DNA of 64,000 nt from Candidatus Neomarinimicrobiota bacterium (GCA_022560655.1 JADFSS010000002.1:19049-83048); one strand, 5' to 3'. Counted from the stretch's first letter, positions 1 through 8,866 are shown. A program made the numbers and translations. Notes: generated by a model from the sequence alone, not told the origin.

Positions 1-140
1 TGCCCGAAATTCATGCATCGCTGATCAAGATGAGAGCCGCCGCATTCCGCATCGACGAGGTTACCAAGCGCCTTGAGAGCCTTGAATCCACCGACGTAGA
101 AGAGTACATGGAGGGGGTGAAAATGCTTAAGCTGCGCTAG
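1..140 (+). CDS. C-terminal end of an unidentified protein (partial)
   Basis: The last 45 codons of a gene that begins before the window are open from base 3 to a TAG at 138-140. The visible tail is helical and highly charged (KRLESLESTDVEEYMEGV) and ends LKLR. It lies just upstream of the flagellar operon and points the same way, so it may belong to an upstream motility cluster. The fragment is too short to assign to a family, and no domain is recognisable. Confidence 0.5.
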   Translation, partial: PEIHASLIKMRAAAFRIDEVTKRLESLESTDVEEYMEGVKMLKLR

Positions 141-315
141 CCGCAATTTGCCCTTGCGGGAATAATTTCCCATCCCTCGCCCACTTTACCTTTCTATACC
201 CTATTTCAACCCAATTTCCTTTGGCAACAGACCCCCCACTGCGCCCCGTAAATTTTACCCTCTTCGTCGAGAAGACGTGCCATGAGAGGCCGATGCACGC
301 ACGCATTCTGGTCTT

Positions 316-331
316 TGGCACGGCATTTGAA
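316..331 (+). promoter_or_regulatory. Sigma-54 (RpoN) promoter of the flagellar operon
   Basis: The sequence TGGCACGGCATTTGAA matches the sigma-54 -24/-12 consensus TGGCACG-N4-TTGCW, with one mismatch at the C of the -12 GC. The GG at 317-318 and the G at 329 have the required spacing. The predicted start near 341 gives a leader of about 30 nt before the flgF ATG at 372. Sigma-54 control of hook and basal-body operons is common in polar flagellates. The remainder of 141-371 holds no supported gene. Confidence 0.7.
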
Positions 332-371
332 CTAGTTAGTGCCAGCACGCCATGTTTACAAGGGAATAGCC

Positions 372-1085
372 ATGGATTTTGACCTAGCCCGAGTTGCCCG
401 GAATATGACGCGTAATCTGTTCGGGACCGATATTGTGGCTAACAATCTGGCCAACATCGGCACCACGGGCTTCAAGCGCGATGATGCCTTCACCGACTGG
501 TTCATCGAGTCCCTCCACGCCGTGGGTGCGCAGCGCTATACCGACTTTAGTCAGGGCGAATTGCATCAGACTGACAACCCCCTGGATATTGCGCTGACCA
601 CCCGGGGCTTTTTCGTCGTACAGACTTCGTTCGGCCCGGCCTTCACGCGCAATGGCCATTTTAACGTGGATGATGAAGGCTTCATTCAGACACCACAGGG
701 GCACAGGCTGATGGGTGAATCCGGGGTTATTTCGACCCGCTCAGACAACGGCGTTGCCGGGAATATCCAGATTACACGCGATGGTGAGATTTATCTGGAT
801 GGCGTCATCATCGATACGCTGCTGATTGCCAACATACTGGATTTGAAGGGGCTGGAAAAAATTGGGACCAGTCTTTACCGCTCACCAGGGGATGCCGTGG
901 TGACGCAGCTAGAGCCGGGACAGTTCCGTGTGCGGCAGGGGATGCTGGAAGGCTCCAATGTGCAGCCCATAACTGAGATGGTCAGTCTGATAGAGAAACA
1001 GCGAAATTTTGAATCCAGCCAACGGGTTGCCCGCGCCATGGATGAGATACTGGGCCGGGCCACCCAACTAGGGGATTACCGTTAG
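372..1085 (+). CDS. flgF: Flagellar basal-body rod protein FlgF
   Basis: A 237-residue rod/hook-family protein forming part of the proximal rod. The N-terminal rod signature is clear (NNLANIGTTGFKRDDAF at about residues 22-38), as is the C-terminal helix with EMVSLIEKQRNFESSQR that packs in the axial tube. The start at 372 is preferred to an in-frame ATG at 339 because AAGGGA (360-365) sits correctly before it. It is the first gene of the operon behind the sigma-54 site, and flgG follows after 9 nt. FlgF is preferred to FlgG because the next gene is the canonical FlgG. Confidence 0.93.
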   Translation: MDFDLARVARNMTRNLFGTDIVANNLANIGTTGFKRDDAFTDWFIESLHAVGAQRYTDFSQGELHQTDNPLDIALTTRGFFVVQTSFGPAFTRNGHFNVDDEGFIQTPQGHRLMGESGVISTRSDNGVAGNIQITRDGEIYLDGVIIDTLLIANILDLKGLEKIGTSLYRSPGDAVVTQLEPGQFRVRQGMLEGSNVQPITEMVSLIEKQRNFESSQRVARAMDEILGRATQLGDYR

Positions 1086-1094
1086 GGAGGCATT

Positions 1095-1883
1095 ATGATT
1101 CGGTCATTAAGAACATCGGCCTTGGGCATGGCGGCCCAGCAGCTTACGCTGGACGTCATCGCCAATAACCTTGCCAACGTCAACACGACCGGTTTCAAGC
1201 GCAGCAGCGTCCAGTTCCAGGACATCCTGTACGAAACCATCGTCTCCGGCGCCGGCGAAGGTGGTATTGGGCAGGAGAAACCCACCAACATACAGGTGGG
1301 GCACGGCAACAGGGCCGTGTCGACGTTCCGAACATTTGCACAGGGCGCCTCGGCTGAAACGGGCAACCCCCTTGACCTGGCCATTGAAGGCGACGGCTTT
1401 TTCCAGGTCCTGAAGGCCGATGGCGGATTTGCCTACACCCGTGATGGCACCTTCCGCATCAATGCAGACGGCTTTATCGTTACCACCACGGGGCTGAGAT
1501 TTGGCACCGAGATCAGCCTGCCCCCTGATACCGACAGTATCAATATTGGTCAAGACGGTCTCATCTCCGTCATTCTGGCGGGCGAGTCCGGTCCTGAGGA
1601 GATCGGTCAGATTGAGCTGGCCAGGTTTGTCAATCCTGCCGGCCTGCAGGCCGTGGGAGGGAATCTGTATGAGGAAACGGTGGCTTCAGGCCCGCCCGCG
1701 CTAGGCTTTGCCAGCGATGAAGGGTTTGGTTCCATCATCCAGGGTTTCCTGGAGAAGTCCAACGTGGACGTGGTGCAGGAGATGATCAACATGATCATCG
1801 CCCAGCGGGCCTACGAAATCAATTCCAAGGCCGTAAAAACCGCCGATGAAATGCTGGCGGTGGCCAACAACTTGAAGCGGTAA
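1095..1883 (+). CDS. flgG: Flagellar distal rod protein FlgG
   Basis: At 262 residues it has normal FlgG length. The N-terminus MIRSLRTSALGMAAQQLTLD and the segment VIANNLANVNTTGFKRSSVQ are the diagnostic FlgG rod signature. The C-terminal helix (EMINMIIAQRAYEINSK) is also typical. FlgG polymerises as the distal rod through the P- and L-rings, whose proteins are encoded three and four genes downstream. It lies 9 nt after flgF and 5 nt before flgA, so it is co-transcribed. Confidence 0.97.
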   Translation: MIRSLRTSALGMAAQQLTLDVIANNLANVNTTGFKRSSVQFQDILYETIVSGAGEGGIGQEKPTNIQVGHGNRAVSTFRTFAQGASAETGNPLDLAIEGDGFFQVLKADGGFAYTRDGTFRINADGFIVTTTGLRFGTEISLPPDTDSINIGQDGLISVILAGESGPEEIGQIELARFVNPAGLQAVGGNLYEETVASGPPALGFASDEGFGSIIQGFLEKSNVDVVQEMINMIIAQRAYEINSKAVKTADEMLAVANNLKR

Positions 1884-1888
1884 CAATC

Positions 1889-2629
1889 ATGCGGGCTAAT
1901 CAAATGTGGTCCAAGATACTGCGGGCTCCCAGCTATGTGCTGGGACTTGCCATCCTGGCAGGAGTTGCGCCGCTCGCTGGCGACGCCCAACAGGCTTCGT
2001 TGCACGACCAACTGGAGGAGGTCGTGCGGGAGCATGTGGCCGCCGGGTTCCGGCAGGCTGGGCTGGAGGGCGAGCTGGTGGCCATTCACCTGCCCGCCAA
2101 TGTGGCCCATATGAGCGCCGCCGCGGCCGTCAAGCCGCTGCGGACCTTCACCCCCCGGGAAGCGGCTGGGCGCTACGTCATTCCGTTAGAAATTACCTTG
2201 CCGGGGGGCAAGATAATGAAGCTGAACGCCACGGCAGAGTGTGTGGCCGTTGTGCACGGCTGGGCCGTACGGCTGCCCACCAAGCGAGGCACCCGTCTGG
2301 ATAAAAAAGATTTCGAACGTAAGACTATCCGGGTCACCCGTCGGGAAAAGGAATTCTTCACCGATGGTGAACTGCCCGCGAATTTCCAACTTACGACCCA
2401 TCTGGCCGCGGGGAATTTTCTTCGGATGCACCATTTGGAAATGATTCCGGTGGTACAGCGGGGCGAGCAAGTGGAGATCCACTTCCGGCGCCAATCCATC
2501 ACCCTGATCAGCCCAGGCAAAGCCCGGCGGAAAGGAAACATAGGCGATACCATCCCTGTTGTGGCCTCCGTTACCGGCAAGCGGCTCTATGGCCGCCTGG
2601 TTGCTCCTGGGAAGGTTGTTGTGGAGTAA
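1889..2629 (+). CDS. flgA: Flagellar P-ring assembly chaperone FlgA
   Basis: A 246-residue periplasmic chaperone for P-ring assembly. An N-terminal signal sequence (hydrophobic YVLGLAILAGVAPLAG) is followed by a SAF-like segment with the FlgA C-terminal signature: GNFLRMHHLEMIPVVQRG, then IGDTIPVVASVTGKRLYGRL near the end. It sits between flgG and flgH, as in many bacteria. The start could be 1889 or the in-frame ATG at 1904; neither has a good ribosome-binding site, which suggests coupling to flgG (5 nt gap). Confidence 0.88.
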   Translation: MRANQMWSKILRAPSYVLGLAILAGVAPLAGDAQQASLHDQLEEVVREHVAAGFRQAGLEGELVAIHLPANVAHMSAAAAVKPLRTFTPREAAGRYVIPLEITLPGGKIMKLNATAECVAVVHGWAVRLPTKRGTRLDKKDFERKTIRVTRREKEFFTDGELPANFQLTTHLAAGNFLRMHHLEMIPVVQRGEQVEIHFRRQSITLISPGKARRKGNIGDTIPVVASVTGKRLYGRLVAPGKVVVE

Positions 2630-2633
2630 GTCG

Positions 2634-3296
2634 ATGAACCATGCCGCGTCAAATCGTACCCCTGGATTGATTGCCGCCTGCATCGTATTATCTGCGGGCA
2701 TCAGTTTCGGTCAGGAGGCACCACCGTCCCTTTTTGCCGACAGAAAAGCCCGCTCGGTAGGTGATGTAGTGACCGTACTGATCTCAGAAGTCGCCAGCGC
2801 TACCCGGCAGTCCCAGGTACAAAAAGCTGACAACAATTCCGTGGACGCCTCTGGAAGTATCGAGGGCAACCTGCTGCAATTCCTACCCGTTTTCGGTCTG
2901 GGATCCCGCCTGAAAACCGACGCTAGTTCCAAGGAGGCGACGGCCCAGAAAGATCTGCTCACGGGCCGCATCTCAGCAGTGATTACCGAAGTGACCCCCA
3001 ACGGCAACTTCAAGATTTCTGGTTCGAAAGTTATCAATATAAACGGCGCCCGTAATCTCATGACCATCCGGGGGATTGTACGGCCCCGGGACATAAGAGC
3101 GAACAATACGGTTTTATCGTACCAACTGGCCAATTCAAGGATTTATTACAGCAAAGCCGGTATATCCGGCAGGCTGTTCCAGCGGGGCGCATTTCCACGC
3201 CTGGCCAACCTGATCATGGGCGGAATCGGCCTGGCCGTCATCGGCTATGTGGGCGGCATCAGCGCACTCACCCTCATCCAGACTCTGACGCAGTGA
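2634..3296 (+). CDS. flgH: Flagellar L-ring protein FlgH
   Basis: A 220-residue protein forming the outer-membrane L-ring. Family hallmarks are LFADRKARSVGDVVTVLISE near residue 38, a low-complexity serine/asparagine stretch, and the block GNFKISGSKVININGARNLM followed by GIVRPRDI. The start is the ATG at 2634, 4 nt after flgA ends; the frame is open further upstream only in overlap with flgA. Enterobacterial FlgH is a lipoprotein. Here the only early Cys (LIAAC) lies inside the hydrophobic core and a conventional cleavage site follows (SFG/QE), so lipidation is doubtful. The stop overlaps the flgI start (TGATG). Confidence 0.92.
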   Translation: MNHAASNRTPGLIAACIVLSAGISFGQEAPPSLFADRKARSVGDVVTVLISEVASATRQSQVQKADNNSVDASGSIEGNLLQFLPVFGLGSRLKTDASSKEATAQKDLLTGRISAVITEVTPNGNFKISGSKVININGARNLMTIRGIVRPRDIRANNTVLSYQLANSRIYYSKAGISGRLFQRGAFPRLANLIMGGIGLAVIGYVGGISALTLIQTLTQ

Positions 3297-4423
3297 TGAA
3301 GCGCGTAATCGAGTTGAGTTTCGCCATCCTGCTGGCCATTCAGGTGCTGTCGGGCCAGGCAGTGAGCCGCATCAAGGATGTGACCACCTACGGCAATATC
3401 CGCCAGGTGAGTCTGGTGGGCTACGGCCTCGTGGTGGGCCTGAACGGCACGGGCGACCGAGCCGTAGGCAGCCGCGGCGCCATCTTTACCGTGCAAAGCA
3501 TTGCCAACATGTTGGAGGAATTCGGTCTGACCATCAACAGTCAGCATCTGCGCACGCGCAACGCGGCCGCCGTCATGGTGACGGCCAGCACCCCGCCGTT
3601 CGCTAAGCTGGGGACACAATTCGATGTAAATGTTTCATCCCTGGGAGACGCCACCAGCCTGGAAAACGGCGTTCTACTCATGTCCTCGCTACGGAGCGCC
3701 CGGGGTGAGCATTATGCCCTGGTCCAGGGCCCCGTATCGGTGGGTGGGTTCAATGTCACCACACTGGGCGGTGAGCGCTTGCGGCAAAATTATGCCCTGG
3801 TGGGCCGGGTTCCCGATGGCGCCCGGCTGGAACGAGCGCTGGACGAAGTTGCCCTCCAGGCCGGCCAGCCGCTGGAATTGCTCTTGAAGGAGCCCAACTA
3901 TACCACCGCCTACCGCATCGCCGACGCCATCAATTTATTCGTACCAGCAGTACAACCGCTGGCACAGGCACAGGATGCCGGCGTGGTACACATAGCCTTT
4001 CCGCCCGGACTGAGCGCCAACTGGGAACTGGTCCAGTTCGTGGCCAGTATCGAAACATTACAGGTTGTGCTGGACGTGGAGGCCCGAGTCGTCATCAACG
4101 AGCGCACGGGCACCGTCGTGGCAGGGGGGAACGTTACCATCGGAGCCGTAATGGTCTCCCATGGTTCGCTTCAGATTCATACCACTACCCGACCCTTTGT
4201 AGCCCAGCCTACGCCTTTCAGTGTTGGGCAGACGATCACCATTCCCATTACCCAGACCACGGTGATCGAACAGCCGGGCGAAGCGTCCGTGTTCTCGGCG
4301 GCTACGGTGGCCGAGTTGGCGACGGCTTTGAACGACATGGGCTTCAAGCCCCGGGATATTATCGCCGTCTTCCAGGCCATCAAGGAGGCCGGTGCCTTGA
4401 ACGCAAGACTCATCATCATGTGA
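3296..4423 (+). CDS. flgI: Flagellar P-ring protein FlgI
   Basis: A 375-residue periplasmic P-ring subunit. A signal peptide (AILLAIQVLSGQA) is followed by the conserved start SRIKDVTTYGNIRQVSLVGY, then GLVVGLNGTGD. VVINERTGTVVAGGNVTIGA and the C-terminal AVFQAIKEAGALNARLIIM are further signatures of the family. It overlaps flgH by one base (TGATG), a coupling arrangement. Length is normal and nothing is missing. Confidence 0.97.
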   Translation: MKRVIELSFAILLAIQVLSGQAVSRIKDVTTYGNIRQVSLVGYGLVVGLNGTGDRAVGSRGAIFTVQSIANMLEEFGLTINSQHLRTRNAAAVMVTASTPPFAKLGTQFDVNVSSLGDATSLENGVLLMSSLRSARGEHYALVQGPVSVGGFNVTTLGGERLRQNYALVGRVPDGARLERALDEVALQAGQPLELLLKEPNYTTAYRIADAINLFVPAVQPLAQAQDAGVVHIAFPPGLSANWELVQFVASIETLQVVLDVEARVVINERTGTVVAGGNVTIGAVMVSHGSLQIHTTTRPFVAQPTPFSVGQTITIPITQTTVIEQPGEASVFSAATVAELATALNDMGFKPRDIIAVFQAIKEAGALNARLIIM

Positions 4424-4433
4424 TGGTTCAGCT

Positions 4434-4832
4434 ATGAAGATTGACGCCACGGCAAACACTTTAAATGCACCCGTAGCACGGGATCGTGCGGCCGCCGGCA
4501 GCGGCCCTGACCATGCTGGACGGAACGGCGACCTGTGGAAGGCCTGCCAGGGTTTTGAGGCCCTCTTCATGGGCCATCTGGTCAAGACCATGGAAAAATC
4601 GCTGCCCGAGGGCAGCCTGTCAGGTGGCGGATTGCCCGATCTCATGTTCCATCAGGTGATGGGCACCGCTTTGAGTGAGGGTGGCGGCATTGGCCTGGCG
4701 GATCTGCTGTACCGCAACCTGCAATCTCATGTTCCTGAGAACGCCGACGAGACCAAGCAGGGTGCCGCACCACAGGATCTGCTGACTCCCAGAATAATGA
4801 AGGTTATCGATGACCAAGCAACCGGTCGCTGA
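4434..4832 (+). CDS. flgJ: FlgJ rod-binding domain protein without muramidase domain
   Basis: A 132-residue protein matching only the N-terminal rod-scaffolding domain of FlgJ, with the signature ACQGFEALFMGHLVKTME and GIGLADLLYRNL. The C-terminal glucosaminidase domain of enterobacterial FlgJ is absent, so another enzyme must open the peptidoglycan for the rod. A lysozyme-like secreted protein at 37.5 kb is a candidate. The final 23 nt overlap the flgN start. Single-domain FlgJ is known in several phyla and is not a truncation. Confidence 0.87.
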   Translation: MKIDATANTLNAPVARDRAAAGSGPDHAGRNGDLWKACQGFEALFMGHLVKTMEKSLPEGSLSGGGLPDLMFHQVMGTALSEGGGIGLADLLYRNLQSHVPENADETKQGAAPQDLLTPRIMKVIDDQATGR

Positions 4833-5328
4833 ACGCCTGCTTGCCAGGCTCATTACGGTCCTGTCCCAGGAGATGCGGATGTACAACGAGCTGCTGCTCG
4901 TGCTCCGCAAGAAACAGTCCAGCATCATCGAAGGGCAGTTGGAGGATCTCAGGGAGGCGATGAGCCAGGAACAAACCCTTCTGCAACAATCCGAAGAGGT
5001 AGCCAAGACCAGAGCATCTTCGCTTAAGGCGGTGGGCGAGGCGCTGGGCAGTGAGGACGAGATTCAGAGCGTGAGCCAGCTGATTGCGGTGGTTGAGTCA
5101 ACCTATTCCGAGCGCCTGTCAGATATTCACCGCAGCCTCCAGCAAATCCTCAAGGAAGTGATGTTGACCAACGAGGAAAACAGTTACTTGCTGGATTACT
5201 CCATCAAGTTCGTGCGTGACGCTGCCCGCGAGCTCATCAAATCATCCGAGCGCTTTCCGGTCTATTCGGCCGAAGGCAAGGATGATCAGGGTACGCAGGG
5301 CTCCAGTCTGATCGAAGGGAGAATCTGA
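4810..5328 (+). CDS. flgN: FlgN-family export chaperone
   Basis: A 172-residue, strongly helical and charged protein of FlgN type. The N-terminal half has the FlgN pattern (LSQEMRMYNELLLVLRKKQSSII, shown here as a description of residues 15-37) and a long coiled coil follows. FlgN holds hook-filament junction proteins FlgK and FlgL before export, and both genes lie immediately downstream (flgK after 1 nt). Sequence conservation in this family is low, so the call rests on pattern plus position. It overlaps flgJ by 23 nt. Confidence 0.75.
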   Translation: MTKQPVAERLLARLITVLSQEMRMYNELLLVLRKKQSSIIEGQLEDLREAMSQEQTLLQQSEEVAKTRASSLKAVGEALGSEDEIQSVSQLIAVVESTYSERLSDIHRSLQQILKEVMLTNEENSYLLDYSIKFVRDAARELIKSSERFPVYSAEGKDDQGTQGSSLIEGRI

Positions 5329-5329
5329 G

Positions 5330-6688
5330 ATGGGTGGTTTAAGTTTATTGTCCGAAATCGGGAAGCAGGGCATGCTGCTCTCCCAATTCAAGATACAGAT
5401 TACCGGAAAGAATGTATCCAATGTGAATACGGACGGGTACAGCCGGCAGCGCGTTGACGTCAATCCCATTCTGCCGGAACTGCTGTCCGGCTTTAGCCTT
5501 GCCAGCGCCATTAACGGGGATACCCTTAGGCGCATTCGAGAAAATTTTGTGGATCGCCAATTGTGGAACCAAAACTCCCTGCTGTCCCGCTACACATCGG
5601 AAAACACCCTGCTGAGGCAGATCGAAGGGGTATTGCCGGCCAGCAATGAAACCGGCCTAGGTGTCATGCTTGACGACTTCTGGAGCGCCTGGAACGGCCT
5701 GGCCAACGATCCCGAAAGCAGCGTTGCTAGAACCGTGGTGCGTGACAGGGGGCAAACCCTTGCGCTCAGCTTTAATCGGGTATTCGAGGAGTTTTCTGAT
5801 TTACAAGGCGTAATCAGCGGCGAGATTAAAGCACGCGTGTCGTCATTGAATGAGCTCGCCTCCCAGCTGGCCCAATTGAACGAACTAAATCCCACCGGCA
5901 ACCCGGATCTGGAAGATCAGCGCGACCGCATTATTGGGCGTATGGCCGAGCTCGCCAACATTGACGTCCAGCGCGGTGAATCCGGGGAGTCCGTCTTTGT
6001 CTCGGGACTATTGCTGGTCGCGGGTACCATATCATTTGAACTGACGGTGCAGGAATCGGTGGGCGCCGATGGGATTAGCCAAATTATCACCACCATCGGC
6101 GGAACCGAGCGGCAGATCGAGATAACCGCTGGGGAAATAAGCGGCCTAATCGCAGTGCATAATGAGGACATACCCACGATTCTGAATAATCTCGATACCC
6201 TGGCCGTTACGATTGCTCAAGAGGTCAATTCCCGCCACAGCGCCGGCTTTAATTTGGATGGGGTGACCGGTCTGAATTTTTTCACCGATTCGGTGGAAGG
6301 GGCTGCCTCGCTGGCGCTTAACAATGCGATTTTGGACAACGTCGACCTGATTGCCAGCGCCGATGCTGCAGGCGAACCCGGCAATAGTAATGTCGCCAAA
6401 TCGCTGTCTGACCTGGTGGATATTGACACAATTGGTAATCAGACCATGGGACAGTTTTACCGCTCTCTGGTGGGCACCCTGGGGAACAGGATCCAGGCGG
6501 TAGATTTCCTGCAAAACAACCAGCAGCGCATCGTTGATCACCTTCGGGCCCAGCAGCAATCTGTCGCCGGTGTCAGCATAGAAGAGGAAATGACGCGCTT
6601 GATGCAACTTGAGCAGGCCTTTGTTGCTGCCTCTAGGTTGGTTAGGACCGCTGACGAATTGACGCGCACACTGTTGAACATGACCTAA
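5330..6688 (+). CDS. flgK: Flagellar hook-associated protein FlgK
   Basis: A 452-residue hook-filament junction protein. The N-terminus has the rod/hook signature (GKNVSNVNTDGYSRQRVDVN), and residues 105-130 carry the HAP1 pattern LDDFWSAWNGLANDPESSVAR. The C-terminal helix contains SIEEEMTRLMQLEQAFVAAS. It is shorter than enterobacterial FlgK (about 547), mainly in the variable surface-exposed middle. It follows flgN directly and precedes flgL, the usual order. Confidence 0.95.
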   Translation: MGGLSLLSEIGKQGMLLSQFKIQITGKNVSNVNTDGYSRQRVDVNPILPELLSGFSLASAINGDTLRRIRENFVDRQLWNQNSLLSRYTSENTLLRQIEGVLPASNETGLGVMLDDFWSAWNGLANDPESSVARTVVRDRGQTLALSFNRVFEEFSDLQGVISGEIKARVSSLNELASQLAQLNELNPTGNPDLEDQRDRIIGRMAELANIDVQRGESGESVFVSGLLLVAGTISFELTVQESVGADGISQIITTIGGTERQIEITAGEISGLIAVHNEDIPTILNNLDTLAVTIAQEVNSRHSAGFNLDGVTGLNFFTDSVEGAASLALNNAILDNVDLIASADAAGEPGNSNVAKSLSDLVDIDTIGNQTMGQFYRSLVGTLGNRIQAVDFLQNNQQRIVDHLRAQQQSVAGVSIEEEMTRLMQLEQAFVAASRLVRTADELTRTLLNMT

Positions 6689-6708
6689 ATAGGATTTAGA
6701 GGTTTCCC

Positions 6709-7581
6709 ATGCGAATTACTAACGCCCAACTTCAGGATCAGATCATCAGTTTTCTGGCGGGTAATCAGGAACGGCTGGCCAGTGTCCAGCGGCAGATCAG
6801 TACCAGCAAGGAGGTCGCGACCTCATCCGATGATCCCGTAAAATTCAATCGGGCGGGGAGGTTCAAGAGCCTGCTCAAGCGGACCGAACAGCACCTGGAC
6901 AATATTGATTCCGGGTTGGCGTGGATCAGGGTGGGAGCGGAATCGCTGAATATCGTTTATGATGCCCTGCAGCAAATCCGGCAGCTGGGGATGCAGTCGC
7001 GCAGCGACGCCGATCCAGGCGCCCGCGCTACAACCGCGATCTATGTTGAAGCGGCGATAAAGGAAATGGTTCAAATGGGCAATACCCGCTTCGCAGGCAG
7101 GTTCCTTTTTGGCGGTACGATCACCAAGGGCGCCGATCCGTTCACCTTCGACGGCATTTCCGTGACATATGCAGGCAATGACGGCGAGATTAGCCGCAAG
7201 GTGGGTGAGGGCACCTACCTGCGGATTAACATAGTGGGCTCGGAATTCGATAACATTTTCGACGCCGGCATCGCCATGCGCGATGCCATGGTCGCCAATG
7301 ACGGACTGGCGATGGATGCAGCCCTTGCCGCGATCGATACGGTCAGTGAAGAGCTGCTTACCACCATAACAGGTTCAGGCTCCATTCAGCGTCGGCTGGA
7401 GCTCACGCGGGATAATCTGGAAATCTCACGCATCAATCTTCAGGCCACCATTTCTCAGTCCGAAGATGTAGACTTGACCGAAGCTATTATGCGGTTTAAT
7501 GCCCGAGAGCTCGGTTTCAGAGCTGCTTTGGAGTCCAGCACGCGCATCATGAACATCAGCATTCTAAATCATCTCCGCTAA
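6709..7581 (+). CDS. flgL: Flagellar hook-associated protein FlgL
   Basis: A 290-residue flagellin-like junction protein (HAP3). The N-terminal helix has QRQISTSKEVATSSDDPVKF, followed by a flagellin-type heptad region. GNTRFAGRFLFGGTITKGADP is the FlgL-specific block at about residue 123-143, and the C-terminus (LEISRINLQATISQSEDVD) is flagellin-like. FlgL rather than flagellin is supported by the FGG motif and by position after flgK. The stop overlaps the fliW start (TAATG). Confidence 0.93.
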   Translation: MRITNAQLQDQIISFLAGNQERLASVQRQISTSKEVATSSDDPVKFNRAGRFKSLLKRTEQHLDNIDSGLAWIRVGAESLNIVYDALQQIRQLGMQSRSDADPGARATTAIYVEAAIKEMVQMGNTRFAGRFLFGGTITKGADPFTFDGISVTYAGNDGEISRKVGEGTYLRINIVGSEFDNIFDAGIAMRDAMVANDGLAMDAALAAIDTVSEELLTTITGSGSIQRRLELTRDNLEISRINLQATISQSEDVDLTEAIMRFNARELGFRAALESSTRIMNISILNHLR

Positions 7582-8033
7582 TGGCTCGCGCAGCCGTACG
7601 CCCGTCGAGGCAGCCGGAGTGGCAGCGGGACTCAGGGCCACTGCAGTTTCCCGCCGGATTGCCCGGCTTCGAGGAGCACAAAATATATGTGCTGGAGAGC
7701 AGGGAAGATCTCAGGCCGTTCTTGTGGCTCCGGTCCACCGTAGATCCCGAGGTCGCCCTCCCTATCCTCAGCAGTTTTCTCCTGAAAAGAGACGTGCTCC
7801 CGAATCTCAGCAAAGAACACCTGAGCTTGATTGGAAATCCTTCGATGGATAGCGTGGCGTCCTACTACGTCCTGCGCGTGAATTCGGAGACCAATTCCAT
7901 TACCGTGAACACCAAGGCGCCGATTATCATTAGCACCCTCACTGGCCGGGGGCACCAGATTATTCTAGATGCGAACGGCCTCAAGTTTGACGAACCACTC
8001 GCGTCCCTGGTACCCTCCATGGGGGGAGATTAA
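7581..8033 (+). CDS. fliW: Flagellar assembly factor FliW
   Basis: A 150-residue FliW protein. The N-terminal motif LQFPAGLPGFEEHKIYVLES is diagnostic, and the C-terminal third includes NTKAPIIISTLTGRGHQIIL. FliW binds either flagellin or CsrA, and free FliW relieves CsrA repression of flagellin mRNA. The csrA gene lies 5 nt downstream, so the switch partners are co-encoded. The ATG overlaps the flgL stop by one base. Confidence 0.95.
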   Translation: MARAAVRPSRQPEWQRDSGPLQFPAGLPGFEEHKIYVLESREDLRPFLWLRSTVDPEVALPILSSFLLKRDVLPNLSKEHLSLIGNPSMDSVASYYVLRVNSETNSITVNTKAPIIISTLTGRGHQIILDANGLKFDEPLASLVPSMGGD

Positions 8034-8038
8034 CTGTC

Positions 8039-8311
8039 ATGCTGGTCCTTACGCGGAAGTCGGGTGAAAGTATCAGGGTGTCCGATGGCATTATTTTCAC
8101 CATATTGGAATGTGCCGGCGGCCAGGTGAAAGTTGGGATAACTGCCCCTGCGGAAGTGTCCATTCACCGGGAAGAAGTCTACCTTCGAATCCGTGCCGAG
8201 AATCAGGCTGCTGCTCTGTCCGGCAGCGCCGTGGACGCGCTGGCGAAGAGTGTGCCGGATGAGCTGAAAAAGTTGGGCCAGGGCAAGGCCCCCGGCTCAA
8301 AAGCGAAATGA
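8039..8311 (+). CDS. csrA: Carbon storage regulator CsrA
   Basis: A 90-residue CsrA. The beta-strand core MLVLTRKSGESIRVSDGI and the RNA-binding segment VSIHREEVYLRI are intact. CsrA binds GGA motifs in leaders and represses translation of flagellin and other targets; FliW, encoded just upstream, antagonises it. The last 25 residues are a lysine-rich extension beyond the usual 60-70-residue core. It ends the conserved flagellar block, and the next gene follows only 6 nt later in the same direction. Confidence 0.96.
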   Translation: MLVLTRKSGESIRVSDGIIFTILECAGGQVKVGITAPAEVSIHREEVYLRIRAENQAAALSGSAVDALAKSVPDELKKLGQGKAPGSKAK

Positions 8312-8317
8312 CGCCTC

Positions 8318-8866
8318 ATGTTCAAGGGCGTTCTACAGCCGTTAGATGAAATTGAGCAGTGGTACGACAAGCCAGACCCCTGGAACTATGAGAGCAACCG
8401 TTCCGACCTAGTTCGCCGGGCGAACCTGTTGTCTGTACTACCCAGAAAGCGGTACCGACGCATTCTGGACATTGGCAGTGGTGACGGCTTCATTACCAGG
8501 CGATTACCGGGTGACGAAGTCATTGGTGTCGATATATCGAACCGGGCAATCCAGCTCGCCAAAGACAAATTCCGGGACCAGTCACACCTGAGTTTTTATC
8601 CCCTTTCGCTATTTGAGCTACCCGACGCGGGGTGGGGGCAGTCGTTTGACCTCATTGTTATCGCGGGTGTACTTTATCCCCAATACATCGCGGAGGGGGA
8701 TCAACTGGCGTTCAGTATCCTGGACGATTTGTTGGTTCCAGGTGGGCATCTTGTAAGCGTCCACATCGACGAGTGGTACAGGTTCCGTTTTCCCTACCTG
8801 ACTCTCCACCGGGAATATTATTCCTACCGCGAGTATTCTCACCATCTGGAAGTCTACCTGAAATGA
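8318..8866 (+). CDS. SAM-dependent methyltransferase, NodS-like
   Basis: A 182-residue class I methyltransferase. Motif I is ILDIGSGDGFITRRL (about residues 47-61), motif II is VIGVDISNRAI, and motif IV is SFDLIVIAGVLY. The N-terminal PDPWNYESN resembles NodS-type methyltransferases, which act on aminosugars. It overlaps the following deacetylase/glycosyltransferase gene by 4 nt (ATGA), and that partner handles glycans, so a sugar substrate is plausible. The actual substrate cannot be read from sequence. Confidence 0.8.
   Translation: MFKGVLQPLDEIEQWYDKPDPWNYESNRSDLVRRANLLSVLPRKRYRRILDIGSGDGFITRRLPGDEVIGVDISNRAIQLAKDKFRDQSHLSFYPLSLFELPDAGWGQSFDLIVIAGVLYPQYIAEGDQLAFSILDDLLVPGGHLVSVHIDEWYRFRFPYLTLHREYYSYREYSHHLEVYLK

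Noticed and set aside
384..704. Antisense frames inside flagellar and other genes
   Set aside because: Many long antisense frames exist because of high GC; they lack independent signals and lie within strongly supported genes.
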